Of a DNA stretch of 64,000 bases, positions 50,901 through 61,333 are shown in pieces. The DNA comes from Pigoraptor vietnamica. Its lineage: Eukaryota; Opisthokonta; Filasterea. Each line of letters begins with the position of its first letter. Position 1 is the stretch's first letter. The stretch covers positions 1 through 64,000 of the forward strand of contig CALSCQ010003359.1 of the NCBI GenBank assembly GCA_943704525.1, written 5' to 3'. The translations under genes were made by a program, and so were the position numbers. Under the pieces are notes generated by a model. The model searched no databases. It worked only from the letters and a program-made list of their open reading frames with translations, and was not told where the DNA came from.

Positions 50901-51767
50901 ATGGCCCGCCGCGCCATCTCTGCCGCCGTTGTTGCGGCCGCGCTTCTCCTGAACGTCTATTCGACGGGCGTGGAAGGGCGCATCAATGCCCCTGCGCCGC
51001 CGTCGCCGAGCCCGCCGGCCCTCGACCTTGCGCGCACGTGTGTCGTCGGAGCGTGCGTTCCTGTCATCAAGGAAGCCGATAGTTTTGCGGCGCCCGTTTT
51101 TGATGACCGCCTTCGCATGCCCTCTGGCAAGTCGACGTTCTTTGCGGCGTGCGACGAGTCCTCGACCGGCCGTCCCCTCGTGGTCAACGTCGCGATTGTC
51201 GCCGCCGTGGCCGTTGCCGAGTACATGAAGCTCCTCGGCACGTCGGGCGTCTGCGTCGGCGCTCTTGTTGCCGTCCTGGCCGTGCTTGCCTGCCGCATGT
51301 TTGCGGGCACGAAGCGCACCCCTGTTATTGAGCTGCTGGACGACGCGCCGATCGAGACGGGTTCCGTCGAGGAAGTTGTTCGCGACGAGTGCGAGGAGGA
51401 GGAGGTTGAAGAGGCCGTGGAGGTTGCGGCTCCCACTGAACTGCGCGTGCAGCGCGTCCGCTCGTCGTCGACGGCGTCGGACTCTGGCGTTGAGCTGAGC
51501 GATGACGACCGGAGCGAGACGTCGTCCGTGTGCGAGTCGCGCCGGTTGAGCGTCGAGGAAGCAAAGCCCGTAGAGAAGGGTGCGTGCGACGAAGGCGCTT
51601 TCTTTGAGTGCGACGCCGATGTCGAGGAGGACGACGAAGACCTCGCCTTTGCGCTCAAGCTCGCCGCCGCGCCCGTGCCTTCGAAGAAGATTGAGTGCCC
51701 GCAGGAGCTCCGCGCGTTCCTCGTCAACACGGCCCGCGCACGCCTCGCTGCTCGGCCCATTCACTGA
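50901..51767 (+). CDS. unrecognised protein with N-terminal signal, TM segments and acidic tail
   Basis: Intronless 288-aa frame with the same C/G third-base preference as its neighbours; I do not recognise the family. Residues 1-25 (ARRAISAAVVAAALLLNVYS) form a signal peptide or anchor. A proline-rich segment and a CVVGACVP cysteine pair follow. Residues about 93-133 are hydrophobic (VVNVAIVAAVAVAEYM, then VCVGALVAVLAVLACRMF), one or two helices. The rest is acidic and Ser-rich, with a DSGVELSDDD segment that resembles a beta-TrCP phosphodegron, and a conserved-looking last 30 residues (CPQELRAFLVNTARARL). Single-pass or double-pass endomembrane protein is my best guess. It sits between paladin-like and SREBP, all on the plus strand. 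Confidence 0.65.
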   Translation: MARRAISAAVVAAALLLNVYSTGVEGRINAPAPPSPSPPALDLARTCVVGACVPVIKEADSFAAPVFDDRLRMPSGKSTFFAACDESSTGRPLVVNVAIVAAVAVAEYMKLLGTSGVCVGALVAVLAVLACRMFAGTKRTPVIELLDDAPIETGSVEEVVRDECEEEEVEEAVEVAAPTELRVQRVRSSSTASDSGVELSDDDRSETSSVCESRRLSVEEAKPVEKGACDEGAFFECDADVEEDDEDLAFALKLAAAPVPSKKIECPQELRAFLVNTARARLAARPIH

Positions 51768-52435
51768 GTTTGTATGGCCCACGCGACACTGTTCGAAACG
51801 CCGGTATATGTGAAGGCTGTGTTTCAGTGTGCTGCGGGACTCGTGGCGTTGCTGCGTGCGCGTTTGTTGGGATGGCCTTGATGGCCAGACAAATGAAGCT
51901 TGCGTTTGCTGATATTGCTTAGACAACAGCGTCGTTTATAATGCCATGGAGCGAAAGAGCGAAGCGAGCGCGACGAGGGCAACGAACGGGCCTGCGTTGC
52001 AAACTTTTTTTTTTTGTTTTCGACTGTGAAGCGTTCTGTTTTGCAATCCTGTCACGTGGCTGTCACCCGCGCGCGACACATTGAAACCGTTCCAAATTTC
52101 ATCCATTTTTACGTCACATTTTTAGTCTATGAACCTAATTGCCACCCACGGCCGTAATAAAACGCACTCACTATGGTGAATGTATTGGGCCGTGTGCGCG
52201 TAATAATGCGCAGCCATCCAGCCACTCAGCAGCGAGGAGCCAGTGCCCCCTTTGTCCCAGCCTCAAAGATTTCAGCTCTTTTCTCTGTCGCCATAGCGTC
52301 GCGTGAATAGTGTGGCTTCGAGGCGTAGCAGCGTATCGTCAGGCGCATGGTGTCCGTCAGGCGCATGGTGTCCGCCGCGTGTACGCGCGACTCCCCGCGT
52401 TGTAAGTGGTAGACGTTGTGTGTGTGCGCGGGAGA
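51768..52435. promoter_or_regulatory. intergenic region and promoter of the SREBP-like gene
   Basis: No gene seen. Contains a T-run, an AT-rich stretch (52080-52180), one CACGTG at 52053-52058 and an 18-bp tandem duplication at 52337-52372. A CACGTG in its own promoter would allow autoregulation (inference). Confidence 0.5.
52337..52372 (+). repeat. 18-bp tandem duplication
   Basis: Two perfect adjacent copies of CGTCAGGCGCATGGTGTC (52337-52354, 52355-52372), in the probable 5' leader of the SREBP-like gene about 65 bp before its ATG. Confidence 0.95.
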
Positions 52436-55421
52436 ATGGCCGCACCCGAGTTTGCGGGGCCGTGGGGCAATCCGCTGGACCTCTTCGACTTTGCGTCGTT
52501 CGATGCGGGCACTCTACAGGTGAGGCGAGGCTGCCATTGGCACTGTTCTCGGCTGTGAGGGCGATGGATGGGTGTTTTACGCGCATTGTGTCTGCAGGCC
52601 CTGGAGCAGCAGCGCTTTGAGATAACCGACCTCGAGGCGCTCTCTTCGTGAGTACTCCGACCTTCTTCTTTGTTTCTCTGTGTGTGTGTGACCTTCACCT
52701 TCTTCCTAGGTGACCTTTCACATTGATTCGAACGACGTCCTGCCGTCATGTGCAATAGAGACTTGGCATTGCCAATAGTCAGCGCCTGACGTGCTCGTTG
52801 CGTTGTGTGCAGCTTCCATGGTCTCTCTCCCAAAAGCGATGGGGCCTCTGCGACCCACTCAGGCGACTCGCCGCTGTCTATGGACTCGATGGAGACGTTG
52901 ATGCCCGCTGGGTGCGTGCTTGGTGTCCTGCTGCGAGTGTGAGCGCCTCCTCATGCGTTGGTGCTCGCAGCCACGCCATGTCGGGTGGGCAGTCGGACAG
53001 TGAAGACGATAGCGATGGGAACGATCACAGGTTTGTGCACTCTCGTTTCTGGCACCGTTCGCCGAAGACACTCGTTGCGCCTCTGTCGCTCACTTGAACC
53101 CTGTTGCAGTGCTGATGGCGCTGGTGGCACTGCGAATGGCTCGCGTCGCCGCGTGGGTCGCATGGACCCCGAGACGCGGCGCCAGTCGCGTGTGGTGCGC
53201 GAGAAGCGGCGACAACAGAACATCAGCAATGGCTACGACGAAATCAAGGCCCTCGTGCCCGGCTGCTCGGACTACAAGATATCGCGGGTGCGTTGCGTTA
53301 TTGCGGTCAACCCATCGCAGCTGTTTGCATTGCTGACGGCCTCCCTCTGACATTATTTTGCGCTCGTACGTGGGCAGGCAACGATTCTCCAGCGGTGCGC
53401 GGCGTACCTTGTGCAGGTTCGCAAGACGATGGCGCGCATGCAGAAGGACAGCGAAGCCCTTCGCCTCGAAAACGCACAGCTCGCGGCGGAGAACGCTCAG
53501 CTCCGCGCGCTCCTCGACGAGAGCGCCTATGGTATGCTCCAACCCGCGGCGGCAGTTGCGTCGCTGCACATGTTTAGGCCGGGGCGCACGTGCTTTCCCC
53601 TCGTGGATCCCACTGCTGCTCCTGTGCCGGCGGCCGCCCGCCCTCTCCGCACACTTGCGCCGCTCGCGCCGCCGTCGGACGCGTGCTGCGATGCGTCGCT
53701 GGTGGTGCAGCCCGCGCCGCCGGTGCCGACGTCGTGCCTAGACGACCTCATGCTCGAGCTAGACTATAGCTTGGCGAACGGCTCGATACTCCCTGTGGCT
53801 GTGCCGGACGTCCCGTCTACGGACGCGTCTGCCTCTGAGTCGGAGGGCGCCTCGCCCGTCGTGCCCGCCACGCACTCACCCGCTGCTTTGCCTGTACCCC
53901 ACGCAGGGCAGGCGGCGGCGGGTGGGGTGCTGCGGGGCGTCCCGGAGGGCGCGGGTGCGACGGCGACGTCAACGACGACGGCCGCTCGTCCGGTGCCTGA
54001 GGGAAAGACGCGCACGGCGCCCGCAGTGCCGATCCCGCGTGTGCGGAAAAACTCACGCGTGGCCAAGACGGAGACGATTGAGCTCGGATTGCCGGCCATT
54101 CCGCGGCGGCCGACGTCCTACGCCGACCAGCAGGTCCTCATGGTGGGTTGGCGTGTGTTTGTGGCAAAGGCTCTCCATGGGCTCGGGCTCGCGTCTGATG
54201 GGCGTTCGTTGCCCCTTCGCAGCTGCTGTGCGCGTTCTTCCTGATCTTTCCGACGGTCGGCCTCTTCAACCCCGACGAGACGACGCACATGCCGCACGCG
54301 ACCGCTTCGACGACGGCCCGCCAACTGCAGAGCTTTGGGACGATTACGGACGCCGCGGGCGGCTTGTTCCGGTCGCGCGTGGCCCTGCACATGCTGCTGT
54401 GCTTCCGCTCGCTCGCCGTGATGGTCATTGCGCGGATTGTGCTGCTGACGATGGACCCCGCGATCTCTGCGGGCGCCGAGGCACTCGAGCGCGCGTCCAA
54501 GTTCCGCAGGAAGGGCGACGTGGCCTTTAGGTACGTCGGCGTATCTGCGACCTCATTCATTCATTTTTGCTGCGTGCTATGTGCGTGAAAAGGCTTACGC
54601 GTATGCGTGCCTCTCCCCCCAGGCTCGAACAGCACGCGGAAGCCAAGCAGCACTACCTCCGCGCCCTCAGCGAGCTCGGGCATTCGCGCCCCGACCCTCA
54701 CGGGTGGGCGGTGCAGTTCCACACGATTGCGCAGGTCGGCCACCACAAGCTGCGCTGGTGGCGACTCGGCCGCTGGGTGGACAGCGCCTTCCACGTGATT
54801 GCGCGGACGGTGAGCACCTGCGACTTTGCGACGACGTACTGGGAGCTCGCGCGCATCTACCATGGCCTGCACATCATCGAGTGCATGTACGACGGCCTTG
54901 GCGTCGCCGCCGTGTACTCGTCATTCCGCGCCATCAACTACGCCGAGTCTGCGGAGAGCACGGACCGGCCTGGCAATCCGCTGCTGAGCGAGATTTGCTG
55001 CTCGGTGGCCTTTGTGCTCGACCGGCTCTTCCCGCAGTTCCAGTACTTGCCTAGGTGGGTTGCAACAGCGTGCATGCATCATTGCTCCTTCTGCCCAGTT
55101 TAGTGTCTTATGCTGACGGCAATTACGTGCAGGGTGTACACGCACATGGCCCAGCGCCGCGCCAAGATGTACGGCATGGCCCACGTGATTGCGTGCCGGG
55201 GAACGCTCGCCCGGCAGCGGCGCGAGGGCCACAAGTGTCGCATCCCCACGCTTCCCGGTCTCCTTCTCATGCTTGTGATGCTCGTCGCGTGCACGCTGTG
55301 CCAGATGACGACGTACGCGTTCAGCAGCATCACGTACAGGGACAACACGATGCTCCACACGCTCATGATCTTCCCCTCGATCCTCTTCTTCCCTCTGGCG
55401 GTGCTTGCCACGGCGCCGTAA
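52436..55421 (+). CDS. SREBP: SREBP-like membrane-bound bHLH-Zip transcription factor
   Basis: SREBPs are ER-anchored factors released by site-1 and site-2 proteases when sterol is low. Nine exons: 52436-52519, 52598-52647, 52813-52911, 52971-53030, 53110-53287, 53378-54142, 54223-54530, 54623-55054 and 55133-55421; 754 aa (human about 1,150). Order: acidic activation region 1-60 (DLFDFASFD, ITDLEAL), bHLH-Zip about 120-205 (REKRRQQN at 128-135, IKALVPGCSDYKISRATILQ), Pro/Ala linker, TM1 about 410-427, lumenal loop of about 37 aa, TM2 about 465-489, then the start of the SREBP regulatory domain (KLRWWRLGRWVDSAF, TTYWELARIYHGLH, INYAESAES). It ends with two extra hydrophobic segments (about 700-720, 733-753) in place of the long soluble domain. 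The SREBP-specific Tyr of the basic region is Arg132 here. Confidence 0.88.
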
Positions 55422-55854
55422 GCGGAGAAAGTGGACGTTGCCGCGTTTTGCCGTCTTTGAATTTGCGTTGCGTGCGCGTGCGGGCGGCGTGTTCTGTTGT
55501 GAATGCAAAACTCTCTCTGAAGCGCTTTGATCTGTTTCCCGCCATTTCTGTTGATTTGAAAGAGTTCCAATTTTTTCCAAATTTCATCAAATTTCAAATT
55601 AGGAGTCTCGGCAGAGCTGTGTCCTGACGCAGCTGTGCCATGTGCGGAAACAGAAAAAAAAACCGCGCATCTCCTTCAGCAAGCACACCACCACACGGAC
55701 ATTTCACGCACTTGTTTGTATTTTTCTCCACTATTCTCTCTCTCTCTCTCGGCAGCGGCCGCGGGGTCATCCGCCCGTGCGTCTCTCCGTTGTTAACTCA
55801 TGATCCACTAGCGCGAATTTCTCCAAAGAAGGTTGCGCACGCCACACACACAAT
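55422..55854. other. intergenic region SREBP-like to bromodomain gene
   Basis: No gene seen. It includes an AT-rich stretch with TTTGAAA repeats (55545-55605) and a CT-repeat at 55735-55752, resembling the initiator of INO1. Confidence 0.5.
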
Positions 55855-58800
55855 ATGACGCGCAAACGCGCGGCGGCGGCGTCCGACGCGGAAAGTGATG
55901 CGTCTCAGTCGCCCCCGCGGAAGACCCCTCGTCTCACGCTGCGTGCTGGCAAGAGCGAAGATGCGCCCGCGGCAACCCCTAAGTTGAAAATCAAAGCGCC
56001 CACCGCCCCGTCGTCTGCCACTCGCGTGAAGCTTGCAGTGTCGACACCGAAGGAAGCTGCTGCGACGCCAACGCTGCGCCTGAAGACGAACACGCCGCCG
56101 TCATCTGGGCCATCGGGAAAGAAGATTACGCTAAAGGTGGCCGAGCCCGTGACCGATTCCTCGAAGAAACGGAGGCGCGAGGATGAAGAAGAGGAGGACG
56201 CCGGCAGCGCGAAGAAACCGCCGGCCCCTGCCAAGGGCGGTGCGTCGCGTGGGAAGAAGGCGCGGGGTGCCGACTCGGACGGCGATGGGGAGGAGGGCGC
56301 GAAGGGCGCGAAGAAGAAGGCGAAACAGGAGGACACGGAGGACGAGGAGGCCGCGCCACCCGCACGTCGCTCTGGCAAGGGCGTTGCATCGAAGGGCCCT
56401 GGAGGAAAGGGGGTCGGTGGCAAGGGGAAGGGAAAGGCCGCGGAGGACAACGACGACGCGACGCCCGCGCCGACGCCGACAGCCACGCGCAGTGGGAAGG
56501 GCAAGGGGCCGCGCGTACAAGACGAGTCCGAGGACGAGGAGGAGGAGGAGGAAGAAGAGACGAAGGCGCCGCCTGGCGGGAAGGGTGGCAAGGGCGGCGG
56601 GAAGGGCATTGCCGCGAAGGGAAAGGGAGGGAAGGGTGCTGCGGCTGCGCAGGCGCCCGCCGCAGCCGCAAAGAAGGTGGACAAGGCGCGCGTGGACGTG
56701 CTGCTGCGTCTGATCGAGTCGCTCGCGGCGAAGGACGAGGAGGGCATCTTCCAGGAGCCCGTGGACACGGTCGCCGTGTCCGACTACCTCAAGTGTGTGA
56801 CGACGCCGATGGACTTTTCGACGATGAAGGCGAAGGCTCGTCGCGGCGAGTACTCGGGCGTCGACGGCGTGCTCGCCGACCTCGACCTCATCTGCAACAA
56901 TGCGATGGCGTACAACATGGACGGCAGCGCGTACTTCAAGGCCGCGCAAAAGCTGAAGCGGTCGTCCGGTGACAAATCCGTCGACAAGGCGCGCGAGAGC
57001 CTTCGCGAACTCGAGGCTGAGAGTGCGGACGCGAAGCCGGCTGCGTTGCCGAAGAGCGGGAAGGGCAAGGGGAAGCGAGTGCCGGATGCGGACGATGGGG
57101 GCGAGAGCGCTGGCGGCGTGCGAGGCGTCTTAACGGTCGAGGGGCCTGCCGACACGGGTAAGGGCAAGTCGCCCGCGCAGAAGAAGGTTCCCGAGGGGGA
57201 GGCAGGGAAGCCGCGACCGCCTCCGACGGCCGAGGAGCTCCAGCGCGTCATGCAGAAGTTGCACACGGAGGTGCTTGCGCAGGACACGGAGGGCTTCTTT
57301 GCGGCGCCCGTGGACAAGAAGGCGGTGCCGGGCTACTATGACGTGATCAAGACACCGATGGACCTCGGGACGATGGCGAAGAACATTGGGGCCGGCAAGT
57401 ACAAGACGCTCGACGACCTCGCGGCGGACTTTGAGCTCATCTGGAAGAATGCGATGACGTTCAACGAGGACGGGAGCGCGGTCTTCGTGCTCGCGCAGGA
57501 GATGCAGAAGGTGGCGCGCAAGGCAGTGGAGCGTGCGCGACGGCGGCTGGAGGGCGTGCCAAAGGAAGCGAAGGTCGAACGCAGCGAATCGAAGGGCGAC
57601 GACGAGAAGAAGGCGAAGAAGAGCGCGAAGGACGGGGGGGACGCGGGGGAGGGCACGCCGAAGAAGAAGAAGGCGGTGGACACTGCGCCGCGACCGCCTC
57701 CGACGGCCGAAGAGCTCCAGCGTATCATGCAGAAGATTCACACGGACGTGCTCGCGCAAGACGAGCAGGGCATTTTCGCCGCGCCCGTGGACAAGAAAGC
57801 GGTGCCGGACTACTATGACGTGATCAAGACGCCGATGGACCTCGGTACGATGGCGAAGAACATTGGGGCCGGCAAGTACAAGACGCTCGACGACCTCGCG
57901 GCGGACTTTGAGCTCATCTGGAAGAACGCGATGACGTATAACGAGGACGGGAGCGCGATCTTCGTTCTCGCGCAGGAGATGCAGAAGGCGGCGCGCAAGG
58001 CGGTGGATCGTGCCAAGCGGAAGTTTGAGCCGAAGAAGGCGCTTGAGGACAGCGCATCCGGGGCGGAGGAGAAGAAGAAGGACAAGTCGGCGAAGAAGGC
58101 CGACGCGCCCAAGTCTCCCGCGCCAGACGCCGACGCAAAGCAGCGGCGGAAGAGCGATGCCGCGCAGGGCGCCGCGCCCACCCCGGACAAGCGCGCGGTG
58201 GCAACACCCGGCAGCGCCGCGGCAGCTGCAATCGCACCTGCGGGCGGTGTGCGCCAGATTGCGCCAAAGGCGACCGTCGACACGCCGATTTCCGCGGTGA
58301 AGGGCCAGGCGAAGGGTCCTGTGCCGCCCACGAGCGCCGGGCCGTCGGAGCCACCGAAGCCGGCAGTGCCCGTGGTGAAGCTGCGGACGTCGCTGGAGGC
58401 CGAAATTGCGCGGGAGCGGGAGGTGGCGCGGTCGCTCACGGCGGCGGTGGCTATGCTGAAGCGGCTGAAGAAGAAGGGCGGGGTGCGTGTGGTGGGCATC
58501 GACGCAAACTCTGCGATGGACGCGCTCAAGTCGGGGAACCTCGGGCGCGCGCGAATCACCGAGGTACTGACGGCGGGCAAGGCACTGCTCAAGGGGACGT
58601 ATCCGTTCCCGCCGATGCAGACGAGGCCGGGTGCGTGTGGACGCGTATTGCGGTGTAAATGTGGCCAATGTGTTGTGCACGTCTTGTGTGTTGAATGATG
58701 AAACGAGATGGAGGCTCATGTGGTTGACTGGCTTGAATTGGTTTTCCGCTCCCGCCAGTTACGCAACTACTCCGCACGCCCTACATGTCGTTTGCGCCGT

Positions 58801-59249
58801 CGTACGATTCAACACGCTCCAGCCTGTCGCGACAGGAGAGCGACCTTCTCTCCGCCGCTTACGGCGACTCGCTCGGCCTTGCGTACACGCGCAGCGTCGC
58901 GTCCTTTGTCGAAGGGGACGGGTCGCCCGATTCGGCCCCCATTCCCGAAGTGGGCCGCGCCGTCGACGAAATGCTGGACCGACTCACCGTCGGCGCGCAC
59001 ACGCGCGTTCGCCGGGCCATCGCCAAGCCCGCGACGCCCTTTGATGGTCTTCTGCGCGAGATTATCACGGGCGCAAGCGAGGACAGCATTGCGGCTGCGG
59101 CTGCAGCGGCCTCCGCAGCAGCGGAAAGTGAGAGGGCCGTCGCAGATGCGCCCCGTGTCCCTCCGCTCGACCCCGAGCTGCTCAAGTCGCTCAAGGATGA
59201 CGGCTACGACGTGTCGAAACTCGAGTCTCTCGCTGAAGCGGCTGCCTGA
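55855..59249 (+). CDS. BRD7/BRD9-like protein with three bromodomains
   Basis: Acetyl-lysine reader, probably a SWI/SNF-type remodeller subunit. Two exons (55855-58630, 58759-59249), 1,088 aa. Residues 1-275 are basic/acidic low-complexity with many GKG repeats. Bromodomains lie at about 275-375, 455-560 and 612-715, each with the acetyl-lysine Asn: AMAYN, AMTFN, AMTYN. Domains 2 and 3 are almost identical (GYYDVIKTPMDLGTMAKNIG versus DYYDVIKTPMDLGTMAKNIG), also at the DNA level, so they are a recent tandem copy. The C-terminus YMSFAPSYDSTRSSLSRQES and DLLSAAYGDSLGLAY matches the DUF3512 block that follows the bromodomain in BRD7/BRD9 and plant relatives. Human BRD7/9 have a single bromodomain. 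Converges on GIPC. Confidence 0.9.
57211..57992 (+). repeat. intragenic duplication of a bromodomain unit
   Basis: Segments 57211-57520 and 57682-57992 are near-identical, with a period of about 471 bp (157 codons). Long stretches match exactly, for example around GGGCCGGCAAGTACAAGACG. The intervening linkers have diverged. Confidence 0.9.
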
Positions 59250-59406
59250 CCGTGCACCCAATACATCGTGTGCGGATGTGTTTTTTTTTTTTTGGACTCT
59301 GCTGGTTAGCTTAATACGGCCTGTGCAGTTGCTGTTTATCAAACACTTGTGTGCGCACATGGACGCAGTTCCCAGAGGACGCCTTCGGTGGCGACGCCTT
59401 GGTGCG

Positions 59407-61086
59407 TTATGTGACGGCGACGGCCTCACCGCCGTACACAATGTGCCACACATCGCCGATGAGGTCGTCGGGGAAGCCAAAGTCGCCCATTTGCGTGCGC
59501 ACGTGCTTCAGGAAGGCGTCCTTGTCCTCGGCCTCGGTCGCAATCTCGTACACAAACGCCGCTGCGAAGGCAAGGCGCCGTGCGGTTAGAGGCGCTCTGC
59601 AATCGCTACAGGCGTGATTGCTTCACATTGCTCACACGCAGTACAACACACTCTCAATCACCATCTCGTCGCGACACAACAACAACATGCACTCACCCAT
59701 TTCCTCGTCTGGGACGCCCATGAAGCTCTCGAGCAGCTCCATAATCTTCTTCGTCGCCTCGGCCTGCTGCGCGTTCTCGATGTCCTCCTTCTTCGCGGAC
59801 GTGGCTGGGGCGGGCGCGGGCGCAGACTCCGTCTCCTGCACAGTCGCATGGCGCATGTCAGCGTCGTCAGATCACAGCAAGCGCGTCACTACCTCAAATG
59901 AAGAACAATGAAGCCGAAGGAACAGTTGCGGCACAGCGGACCCATGTACCGACATGGGTGCGACAATAGAGGCATAGGAAGGAGAAGTGGAGCGAGACAC
60001 GCACCGCCTGGAACATCGAGGGGTCGGCCTGCGTGACCGAATCGCGGAGGCGCATGGTGCCGTACTTGCACTTGTTGCGGCCCATCGTCTGCGCCTTGCT
60101 CTGGTGCCTGCGCGCGCCGGTCGGGGCGTCTGGCGAGCGACGTGGGCCGCGTGAGGGGACATTCATACGTATCATACGCACAAATTCGCACGCATCACAG
60201 CACACGACGCGCATGCAACGGGTCCAATCACGAGAAGGGACAACGAAGTGGCGGAATCATGCACGTGCCGCCAGAGTCGGTCGCACCCACTTCCTTGCGC
60301 CTTGCGGATGCCAAAGAGGCCGAGCATGAGGGGACCGCCGACGGGGATCGACTTGAGCGCCTCTGCGACGTCCGAGTGCTTCTTGCCCACCATCGACTGC
60401 CCGTTGACGTTCGCGATGACGTCGCCGAGCTCAATCTCCTTCACGCCGGCGAGGAGGCTGTCGGGGTACACGCGCTTGATGAAGGGGTACCCCGCGCAGT
60501 TGTCCGTGATGCTGAGCCCTATTGTCGGCTTGGTCTTCGTCGCCTTCACCGTCTTGGGCTCACCGCGGAGGTGCACGTAGATGAGGTCGTCGTAGGCCAG
60601 CTGGCCACCGAGAAGGTGGTCCATGTCGGACGGCGACGGCGAGTTGAGCGTGCAAAACACAATCTGCAGGCCAACCGTACAAACACACGAACGTGAGAAC
60701 GCGAGACGTGAGAAACGAAGCACCACTTAATAGCAGTAACTTGAGCACACACATATTGCGCGGCACAACGCGAACGGGGACACGCACATCTTCCGCGGGG
60801 ATGGAGAAGGCCTCGGAGATGCGCACGTAGAGCTCCTTGAGGGTGAGAAAGTTGCTGATCTGCTTCACTTCGGTGCCCGTGGCCAACTGCGCACTGAAGC
60901 GGAGCTTCTGCGCAATCTTGCGCGCCTCCTTAACGGCGGCCTCGTTGTCCTCGTCCTGTCGAAGGAAAGATCATCGCAACGGCAGTTAGCGTGCGCGCAC
61001 ACGGCCTTTGGGCGAATAGAGTGCGGACAAATAACGTAACGTACAAGGCGCATTCACACGTCGTCTGCAGATCGCACCTTGCCCAT
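59407..61086 (-). CDS. GIPC: GIPC-like PDZ adaptor
   Basis: GIPC links receptors through its PDZ domain to myosin VI through its C-terminal GH2 domain in endocytic traffic. About 325 aa in six exons, the first probably only nine bases (MGK, 61086-61078). GH1: KLRFSAQLATGTEVKQISNF and TLKELYVRISEAFSIP. PDZ: TIGLSITDNCAGYPFIKRVY, with ELGDVIANVNGQSMVGKKHS. GH2: KKIMELLESFMGVPDEEM and MGDFGFPDDLIGDVWHIVYG (human LGDFAFPDEFVFDVWGAIGD). All parts align with animal GIPC1-3. I know GIPC only from animals and close unicellular relatives, so it is the best single pointer to a holozoan. It shares a 247-bp divergent promoter with TMEM180. Confidence 0.93.
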
Positions 61087-61333
61087 TCTTTCACGACGCA
61101 CACGCGACAGTCAGAGGCAAAAAAAAAGCAAACGGTGTGTGAAATGGCGAAGAAGGAAAGCGCGACGAAACTGAAAAACGCTCCCACGGCTCAGCCTTCT
61201 GTTTTAGCCGGCATAAACAAAAACAATGCGAGATCTCGGATATAAAATGTTACAGCATCGTTACTTCACGCAAAACAAGGCGGCTTGAAACCCCACTGCT
61301 TTCGCTGCCAATCGCCCTTCCAGCTGTGCGACA

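Noticed and set aside
57130-58719. 529-codon antisense frame opposite the bromodomain gene
   Set aside because: Shadow of a repetitive GC-rich coding region; composition is His/Arg/Leu with no motif.
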